Origin: Pyrenopolyporus hunteri
Taxonomy: Eukaryota > Ascomycota > Sordariomycetes > Xylariales > Hypoxylaceae
Assembly: GCA_902806595.1 (NCBI GenBank)
Contig: CADCXC010000005.1
Location: 806,001 to 870,000, forward strand
Direction of reading: 5' to 3'
Length of the DNA stretch: 64,000 nt
Position 1 is the stretch's first letter. Each line of letters starts with the position of its first letter. The notes below the pieces were generated by a model, which saw only the letters and a list, made by a program, of their open reading frames with translations, did no database searches and was not told where the DNA came from. Below are positions 55,884 to 64,000 of the stretch, one piece after another. Made by a program: the position numbers and the translations under genes.

Positions 55884-56890
55884 GATGAAGTCGCAACGAC
55901 GACCGATGCTAAACTAAGAGTTTATGATAGTAACGGCACGAACAGCAACGGAGTAGGGCCGGATGAAGCTAGCCGGTCAGGCAACTGTCACTTTTAGTAA
56001 GAACCTGACTTGCGACAAGTTTCCATCGTGAAGTTCGGTAACATATTTAGGTACCAAGGTACATAAGGTATCTGCAAGATGTGCGGATATACAGATACGC
56101 ATGTATTAATAATTCGATTAAAGCGGGTCTCCCGCTAACAGGCGTATTGCCTTACAGGGCTGACTGCCTCTGTATCTACCTACCTAGGTACATATTAAGA
56201 GGGTAGAAAGTGGATGGCGTGCTACATGTACCTACACTAAGAGGTGGCTGCCAAGTGTAAAGTTACAGGCCGGTTTCTACCTAGGTACATGTATAGGTAG
56301 ATACTTAAACAACATTTATCAGATCTCGTGTATACCTATCACATACTTACCTAGGTACATACGTACACGTAGGCGCCTACTGTAGTAACTATATTAATGA
56401 TATACCGAAGTATATACTACGGTATCTATATAGTTGAGGAAATAGGTACCTTAGGTAGGTAGGTACCTAGCTATGTAGGTAGGTTTGGATGTGCAGGGGT
56501 ACATATGGATACATACAGGAGGCACCGCCGGGGGTGCATAATAAGGCCCTGTGTTTACGAAGCCACATACAGCCACACGCGCAGGCCATATGCTGGCGCC
56601 GTACAGCCACAACACCATGGTTCGATCCCCGAGTCTCCCATCTTTTATTCTTTTTTTTTCTTCAATCAGCCGTCCATTTCTACCGCGCGCTGGGCGAGCC
56701 GTGGCTCGGCACTGCTCTGCGCGCCTTTGGTGCACGTCGCAGCTCCTCACGGCGGCTTCGCCGGGCGCGCGCGACTGTTTTATTGAATTCAAAAGTGTAC
56801 GTACCTTTTGAAGGTATGGTGTAAGAATCGGGCGAAGCACAGGCCACTACACAATAGCTAAGTCGGAGCGCACTTACCCGGGAGTATTTT
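55884..56890. other. GSH2 upstream region with dense TAGGTACC repeats, no gene seen
   Basis: From 56045 to 56485 the sequence is crowded with CCTAGGTACAT, TAGGTAGGTACC and related palindromes. Open frames around 56450-56840 on both strands lie in GC-rich spacer and are unconvincing. Confidence 0.5.
55994..56000. promoter_or_regulatory. Yap1-type response element TTAGTAA upstream of GSH2
   Basis: The heptamer TTAGTAA (TTACTAA on the other strand) is the preferred site of Yap1/AP-1-like bZIP factors. It lies 111 bp upstream of the GSH2 start codon; in yeast and other fungi glutathione genes are Yap1 targets. A 7-mer also occurs by chance, so this is inference supported by position. Confidence 0.35.
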
Positions 56891-57215
56891 TTTTTTTCGA
56901 ATTTTTCGAATTTTTTATTTTTTATTTTAAAAAAATAACTTTATAAAAAATAATTATAAATTTATTTATTATATAAATAAATATTATTTTTTTATTAATT
57001 TTTTTTTAATTATTAAAATTAAAAATTAAAAAATTAAAAAAAATTAAATTTATATATTAATAAATATTTACGTAAAATAATTTTTATAATTTATTTTCGA
57101 CGTTATTTTCGAATCGTAAAATAATAACTTAAATATTTTTAAATTATAAAGTATTTAAAATTTAAGGTTTAAAGTTTAAAATACGATTTAATTATAAGGC
57201 ATTTTCGATAACTGC
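56891..57215. repeat. Third AT-rich, RIP-like island, identity unknown
   Basis: About 325 bp of nearly pure A/T with C and G almost only as CpG, like the interiors of the two transposon remnants. I found no terminal inverted repeat, long terminal repeat or target duplication, so it may be a fragment of an older element. It ends about 740 bp before the SNF2 gene start. Confidence 0.6.
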
Positions 57216-57954
57216 GTTTTTTTACACTTGCCGCCACGGAGGGGTTATTCCTCGTACTTTCATTCCAACTTCGGCCCGCAACTTCTCTCGCAACTTCTCC
57301 TGCGTCACATCTCATAATCGCGGGCCGCTACCTCCTGACCTCCTTTTATCTTCATTCTCTGTTTACCGCGGGGGGCTTTTCTTTTTTTTCTCCCAAGTTT
57401 TTTTTTCTTCCCGATCCCTCAAATCTTCTCGGCACTCTCAAAAGCAACTTCTACAACTTCTCCATCGCACTTTGTGGCGAACTTTTTTTCTATTCTAATT
57501 CCCAACATATCTTGTCGTTTTCGTTTCCTCCCTGGGTGCCTATAGGAGTTAACGATTACCTTCTCTCAATCCACACCCGATCCTCATTTTATGTAAGTAA
57601 TTGCTTTACTTTTTATACAAGCCTTCATTTACACCCGACGTGATGTGTACGTTGGGTAGTTTCCTATTTAGCAACGAGGAAACGTCACCTTGCACCTGGT
57701 TGGCCTTGTGAGCTTTGCCATTCTCCCATCCCCCATCCCCTCTCCTCAAGGTCGCTAGCCCAGTCATCCGTCTGGTGGCTGCCACTTCATCCAACCTTTA
57801 AGCAATTTCAGACTCCCCTATTACTGTATTCCTTCGTGTGCATCCTCGTCCTTATTGCCCGCCGAGTATAATATGTTATGCTGACTCAATATTTAGGCCC
57901 ATCTAGATTACCACCCTATTTGACATGACACCAGATGGTATGGTTTAAGCAACC
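57216..57954. other. SNF2 gene promoter and leader region
   Basis: Contains strong pyrimidine tracts (57375-57420, 57440-57500), common just upstream of fungal transcription starts. No separate gene seen; a non-coding leader intron is possible. Confidence 0.45.
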
Positions 57955-60900
57955 ATGGATGACCCGTGGTATTGGAATCTTGAAAGGGTGATTCAAGAGC
58001 TCTGCTCAGTGAATCGATCCTGGGATCCTCCTTCCCTTCCCCTCAAGTTCCCGGCCCCAGGAGAACTTGAACCTTTACTACGCGAACAAGAAGTAGATGG
58101 GCATACGCTTCTCACATACGATCATGCCGAACTGTGTGAAGGGTTAGGCATTAGACTCTTGAAGCACAAGGCCACATTCAAGTATGCCATTGACATTTTT
58201 CGATCTCGAAGTCAAAAATATAGGCTACATCAGAAACGCACGTTGTCGAATTTTGAGGATGAACCTAATCAAAGTCCGGTAATTGAGCCTACCGGGACTG
58301 CGTCTTACCTCTCCTCTGCTCCTCAACCTTCGGTGCCGGAAAAGCCTGGTGGAAAGAAACGACGAGTAGCCCCCATGCTTGTCTCAACCGGAATCGATGC
58401 TAACGGGGCACGCAACATCCCAACCGAAGCAGATACGATTATGACATCCGTGTCGGAAGACGACAACCACGACGATTCAAGAAATCCTGATACTGATGAT
58501 TTAACTCCAGCTTACCTTGGACAAGACGCAGTTAGTAGGTTTGATCTCATTGATAATTACCAACCATCAGAAGAAGTCGACCCGTATCAAGGATTTCAGA
58601 TCGGTCCCTCTGAAACCAGCAGGATACCGAAGGGTCGGCGACAACAAGTTCACAGAGTTTTCAAGGGTCGGATGGTACGGAACGGCTTGCCCCCCCAGCT
58701 CATCGCTATCAAGCCAGATATGGTACCCGGCGCCAACAATCCTGATAATGACGAAGTCTTGCCTTTGTATGGTGAATCAGAAGATGAGTACGATAGTGAG
58801 ACGTGGGAACAAGTTGAAGCAGAGCAGAAGGAGACAGGCCACCAACCTGGTCTAGCCGATGAACTAGTTGAGGATGTGATCGACAAGTATATCGAGTCGT
58901 GTGTATCCCACTGGAAAGAGCATAAGCTTCCTATGCTGGCATACAAACAAAGCCGAATTTGGGCAGCTTCCCGACTGGGTGGCCGCCAGAAATTATCGAG
59001 TGACGAGAATCGGAAGGAAATTAGGGGCCATGAATCTCGTATTGCCAAGTTCCGCCGGCAAATCCTTGCCCAGCGGTGGTTTTCCCTACCCGAGTTGGAG
59101 GAAATCTTCCCCATCCTAAAAACAAGTATCGAAGACAGGGAGCTATGTTTATGGCGTGACGGTGTCATCAATTCCGATGTCCAACCTGAGAAATGCTGGT
59201 CCCCGCCTCGAAAGTCTGTCAGGAGACCTAGACAGCCGAGATCGATTCCCGCAGACGAAGAAGAGATATTAACCAGTGAGGATGAGCTTGATTATTTCAT
59301 AGACGATGATTCCCCGATACGTGAGGGATCTTCTGCTGGCTCGCCCATGCGAGGTATCGACGACAACCTAGACTATCAGAACGAAGCGTCCAAAGACTTC
59401 GAACAACTAGGCGCAATTAATCCAACACGCGAGGAAGGTGATGCTGGCATAAACCGCGTTCAGACACCACCCATATCCCAATTGCCTAGTGTAATTGACC
59501 TCGTCACCCCCGACCACTCCGCCCAAGGTTCCGATAGCTCTTCCAGGCCGAGCCGTAGTGGTACGCCAAGAGGAAGAGATCCCAGCAAAGCACACACCGG
59601 GTCCAAAGCCACGCAACACGACTCGGCACTTATAATGGACATAGATGATCTAGAGCCTACGGAAATTTTGATAGCCACTGAGCTTGGAAAGATCGATGCT
59701 GGGTACCTTTCGTATATCTTTACCATAGCCTCTAAACAGCAATCAGGAGAGGTATGGATGCGGATTATTTCGAATGCGCTGGAGAATGGCGGGATCCCGA
59801 AGTCACCCTATGATACTAACGAGAAGAAGACCGTCTTTGCAGCGGTCACGTTGCTCCGCTTGTTCGAAATGTACAGGGACAATGTCTACTACTCGATAGT
59901 CAGGTACAAAAATTTGCCCGGCAAGAAGATTATCGAGAAAATGGAAGACATTAAAGAATCTACTGGTATGCTCACTCGCTATACTGATTTCCTCCGTCGA
60001 TTATCCGATCGCTTCCACTGGGATAAAAGTGACGCGCAAATCCACGACGAAGAGATACTTCCGAGGAAGTCGCCTGATATCAAACAGCCCTCTGTAGCCA
60101 TGCCGCCACCTGTGAAGAAGCGACGGAAACGTAAGTACGTCCGTAGCCGAGAGGCGGAAAGCCTCAGGGAGGATGACCGGGCAAGGGCAGCTGAATTGGC
60201 TCATCGGCGAACCATGCTACGTGCAAAAATGCAGCAGCTCAGGGAATCAGGCAACGTGGATTTTGGCACCCAAGGAAATATGATCATCAACGAGGGTAAA
60301 GACGAGGATCAAGGATTCGTTTATGTTCACAGCGAGATCCAACCGCGTATCAAGGATCATCAGTTGGGAGGCGTTAGATTCATGTGGGATCATATCGTAG
60401 GCTCCAAGGGGAAACAAGGATGCCTGCTAGCACATACCATGGGCCTCGGAAAGACCATGCAGGTTATCACGCTGTTGGTGGCTATCGCTCAAGCCGCAGC
60501 ATCCGAAGACCCTACCATCTCTTCGCAGATACCGGAAGATCTAAAGCAGTCCAAGATCCTTATCCTTTGCCCTCCCTCGCTCCTTGATAACTGGATGGAT
60601 GAACTGCTTCTTTGGGCACCCGAAGGGCACGGACTCGGCGACTTCTTTAAGGTGGATCAATCGAGTCCCGTTCCCCAGCGCGAGACGGATATTCTTGCCT
60701 GGGATGAGCGAGGTGGCGTGCTCCTTATTGGTTATGCTCTCTTCAAGAAATTCGTCCTTGGAGATGAAGAATTCTGCGAAATCCTATGTCAGGGCCCGAA
60801 CCTCGTGGTTGCGGATGAGGCACACGAGATAAAGAACCCGTCTTCAAAGGTGCACGTAGCCACCGCCCATTTCAGAACTAGGAGCCGGATTGCGTTAACC

Positions 60901-63094
60901 GGGTCTCCTCTGGCAAATAATGTCGAAGAGTATCACTCCATGGTCAACTGGATCCATCCGGGTTATCTTTCTGATCTACCTGAATTCAGAGCAGAGTACG
61001 CTATCCCTATCGATGCCGGGCTTCGCCCCGAAAGCACCATATCCCAGCGCAGGGAGGCCTTAAAGAGGTTAAAGGTCCTCAAGGAAGAGGTCTCGCCAAA
61101 AGTGCAGCGGGTTACAACTGCTGTGCTGAAACAAGACGTACCGACAAAACAAGAGTTCATCATATCAGTACCTCTCACCAGCGTGCAAAGAGAGGCGTAT
61201 GAGGCCTTCATTCTGTATCATAACAGGTCCAAAGAGGGGGCACCGTCACTTGGGTCCGTGGCTACGCTGGGCCTCCTATGCGCCCACCCCTCTATCTTCA
61301 TGAGAAAATTGCAAGAACAGAAATCGGGTTCTATAAGTACGAGTAAGAAGATGGAAACTCTACCCGACGAACTCATTAGCCAAGAGATTGCGCTCTTGCA
61401 TAAGAAGGGAGACCTCGATGCATATTCTCTGTCTTGGAAGATATTGATACTGCTCTCGATCCTTGACGAGTGTAAACGCGTCGGCGATCCAGTTCTCATC
61501 TTCAGCCAGTCCATTTTCGTACTCGATTATTTAGAGCATCTTCTCCGAATGAAGAAGTTCTCTGTTGTACGGCTGGATGGGTCGACCCCCACGGACATGC
61601 GGCTGTCCCAGGTTAAGGAATTTAACAAGGGCCAAATCGATCTATTTCTCATCTCCACCAAAGCTGGAGGTGTTGGCTTTAACATGACTGGAGCTAACCG
61701 AGTCATCATCTTCGACCTCAAGTTTAATCCCCAGCAGGAGCAGCAGGCGGTTGGACGGGCATACCGTATTGGCCAAAGGAAACCGGTCTTCGTTTATCGC
61801 TTAATTTGCGGGGGCACCTGTGAGGAGAAGACCTTGAGTGTGGCAATATGGAAGATGCAATTAGCCTCTCGAGTTGTCGATAAAAAGAACCCTATCCACA
61901 ACGTGCAATCATTCGGCCAAACGATACCGATGCCGACGGAGCCAGTACAAGAAGATATCGACCAACATATAGGGAAAGACGTTGTTATAGACAGCGTTAT
62001 TAAGGCCCATAGGTCTGGAATTAGGGCCATTACAATGATGGATACCTTCGAAGAAGAGGAGCTGGAGGACGCCGGCTTGACCCCGGAGGACCACCAGGAA
62101 GCTCAGCGACTTATCGCTGAAAATGAGGCTCGTAGACAGGCGAAGGGCGCCTTTATACCCATACACCGAGCACGTGAAGCTCTGTCCCGCCTTTCCGTTG
62201 AAGACGACACGATGACTCGCGAAGGACAAGAACCCCCACGACCATCTCCCCCTGTCCGTAATGGTGCAGAAAATTACCAAGTTCCTCACTTACTGCCCAA
62301 AACGAATTATAGTGCCATTCAGCCCCCTACAAACAACGGTACCACATATAACTCTTTGCCGCCTATTCAGGGTGCTACGACACATCTTCGAACAGCACCG
62401 CAACCTATGGAAGATTGTATACCTGCCGACCCTGACCCCTGGCCTTCGCGGACAGTATTTGAGAAGGATTTAATGGGTAAATTATCGGCGGTTGGCAATG
62501 TGTCCAACCAACACCAGCGAGAAGCTGTCGCACGTTCAATCACGGAAGCGGTTTGGAGCACACAACATCTTCCGGAAAAACAGATCGACTTGAAACGTGA
62601 GATCATATGTGCGACAGCCTCCTTGCGGTTTGTCGAAATCGTGTGTTCATCCGCGCTCTCGCCGACCCAACTTGCCAGCATGGAACCAACGGAAATCAAT
62701 TTGATGCGACAACGCGATTGGGCCGGGCCCGTAGAGAAGATCACACGCCCGCACCAAAACACCTCGGCGGGCCGTCGACCTCGGGCCCTTCCAGAAGTAG
62801 GAGCATCCCCTCAGTTTAAACAGGAACCGTAACTAATCTCAGATTTCATCAAAGGTGGAGAACGCCGGGTTTGGACGAAACAAACCACTCAGGCTAGACG
62901 ATCAGCGAGCATTGGAAGCTGTTATCGAGAATAGGAAGGCGAAACAGTCTTCGCACGACAAAGGCCCTCGTTTACCTAGTTGGGCTCTCGACGCAGTGAC
63001 CAGACAAGGACGCGTAACAGGATCACCAGTTCCCATCTCCGATGAATCCTCAACTTCTAGCTCTAATCTTTTGCACAAAACCCCATTTAAATGA
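57955..63094 (+). CDS. SNF2-family chromatin-remodelling ATPase (ATRX/ARIP4/Rad54-like) with N-terminal SAM-like domain
   Basis: Two exons, 57955-62796 and 62843-63094, joined by a 46-nt intron (GTAGGA donor, ACTAAT branch, CTCAG acceptor), give 1,697 aa. Unspliced, the frame would stop at 62832 and lose the plausible C-terminus (ISSKVENAGFGRNKPL...KGPRLPSWALDAV...). Residues ~5-90 resemble a SAM domain (VIQELCSVNRSW, LLREQEVDGHTLLTYDHAEL, EGLGIRLLKH). Residues 100-780 are acidic and disordered with basic patches. The motor domain carries HTMGLGKTMQVI (Walker A, ~825-840), VVADEAHEIKN (DEAH, ~950), ALTGSPLANN, PVLIFSQSIFVLDYLEHLL, LISTKAGGVGFNMTGANRVI and QQAVGRAYRIGQ (~1265-1275). The linker insertion and overall order fit the Rad54/ATRX/ARIP4 branch, acting on nucleosomes or DNA in the nucleus. 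The exact subfamily is not settled. Confidence 0.92.
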
Positions 63095-64000
63095 TCCTCT
63101 GGCTACCTACTCAGTTGACATATTGCTTTTGCATTAGGACCCACCATTTTCTTCACTTCGATGCAGATTTTCCCGCATCGTTACACCTCGGACCAACGGC
63201 GTTCTGGGAGGCGGATTTCTCGCGCTAGGAATGAGATACCCGGGGATCATCGTGTGTTTTCTATTGTTGTTTTTGCCTCGAACAAAGAACGTCATTTCCA
63301 AATAGTCTCTTGATGTAAAGAGGGATGGAAGTTTAGCTGGGCTGCATTTGCACAGGTGGAACGACTGCCACAAAATGCGAAAGCGATAGCTGGATTTATA
63401 CTTGCAAAGAAATAACTCGTCTCGGGAACCTAATTTCCAGGTCAAATAATAAGATAAAAAAAAAAAAAAAAACCCATAGAGAGAAGTCTTCCCGAATTCA
63501 TTTCCACATAACTGATCTGATGGGTACTCTCTTTTAGACTTAACACCTGACACTAGGGTTGTCCGTTTCGCCTCCTTTAGAAACCTGATCTATGATCTAG
63601 GTACGCGCCTCGCATTCCAATTCTTATTCCATTCCAGAGGATTCTATTCATATAATATCGAGAATACAGTCAACAACAATTCTCGCCTTTCCCTATAGCC
63701 TACCAAGTACGTTCCAAATTGTATACGTCCTAGGGTATGTAGTTTGCACGTATATGTAGGTAGGTAGGTAGGTAGGTAGGACTTCGTCCAGCCTAGGTAG
63801 GTAGGTATATAGACACTTCTGTAATCACTCTTTATTTTTCTTTTTCTCGTTCTTCCTATCTAGAATGGTGGTTTCTCCCATTCAACCCCATATCCTTAAC
63901 GCTATACGAACCCGACCAGCTCTTGGGATTACACGCTCAAATAATACTGCTCCCTTCGTAAAATGCCGCTTCCCCTTCGGTCTGGTCCCGATGACGGGAT
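63095..64000. other. Intergenic to window end, no gene seen
   Basis: About 900 bp downstream of the SNF2 gene. Contains an A-run at 63457-63472, the (TAGG)n microsatellite at 63756-63780 and AGGTAGGTAGGTA at 63795-63808. The minus frame at 63134-63553 is not protein-like. Any gene beginning near the right edge cannot be judged. Confidence 0.45.
63756..63780. repeat. (TAGG)n microsatellite
   Basis: Six tandem TAGG units, followed after a short gap by three more (63795-63807). Complement of the (CCTA)n array at 20172-20200. Confidence 0.85.

Noticed and set aside
56489..56840. Overlapping 86-129-codon frames on both strands
   Set aside because: GC-rich spacer with stops absent by composition; no motif and no consistent frame.

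Overview
The window reads as nuclear DNA of a filamentous ascomycete (Pezizomycotina, most likely Sordariomycetes). Evidence: genes are split by short introns (46-190 nt) with GTRNGN donors, CTAAC/CTAAT-type branch sites and YAG acceptors. The gene set is typically fungal (Cps1/DIP2-like protein, STE3-type pheromone receptor, Erf4, DUF4203 protein, small-subunit catalase). Two repeat islands are degraded to almost pure A/T, as repeat-induced point mutation (RIP) does. No tRNA, rRNA, CRISPR array or prokaryotic element was seen. Gene models were built by hand by joining reading frames across splice sites; exon coordinates are in each entry.

Layout, left to right. 0-9 kb: a possible 3' end of a gene entering from the left, a GC-rich flavin-reductase-like gene (-), a class II cAMP phosphodiesterase (-, first exon not found) and an 814-aa unrecognised fungal protein (-). 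9-17 kb: a spacer full of TAGGTACC-type repeats, then a four-exon Cps1/DIP2-family gene (+, 1,786 aa). 17-24 kb: catalase (-, three exons), 3.9 kb of spacer, ARL1 GTPase (-, four exons). 24-26 kb: a 1,253-bp hAT-type transposon remnant with 8-bp target duplication. 26-29.3 kb: ribosomal protein eL39 (+), a small one-pass membrane protein (-), SKP1 (-). 31-35 kb: a 1,222-aa DUF4203 membrane protein (-). 36.4-38 kb: a second RIP-degraded element with ~115-bp terminal inverted repeats. 40-42 kb: a multi-pass membrane protein with coiled coil (-). 45-50.4 kb: an Erf4-type palmitoyltransferase subunit (+) converging on a STE3-type pheromone receptor (-). 52.8-56 kb: mitochondrial single-strand DNA-binding protein (+) converging on glutathione synthetase (-). 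57-63 kb: a third AT island, then a 1,697-aa SNF2-family ATPase (+).

These are mostly independent housekeeping and signalling genes, not a cluster. Thematic links are loose: cAMP phosphodiesterase, Erf4 (Ras palmitoylation) and the pheromone receptor all belong to G-protein/cAMP/Ras signalling; catalase and glutathione synthetase belong to oxidative-stress defence. I found no convincing new biological system. The most informative non-genic signals are the two transposon remnants with recognisable ends, the near-complete loss of non-CpG cytosines inside them, the GC-rich subterminal hairpins that survived in the hAT element, and the palindromic GGTA-type repeats that fill intergenic DNA.
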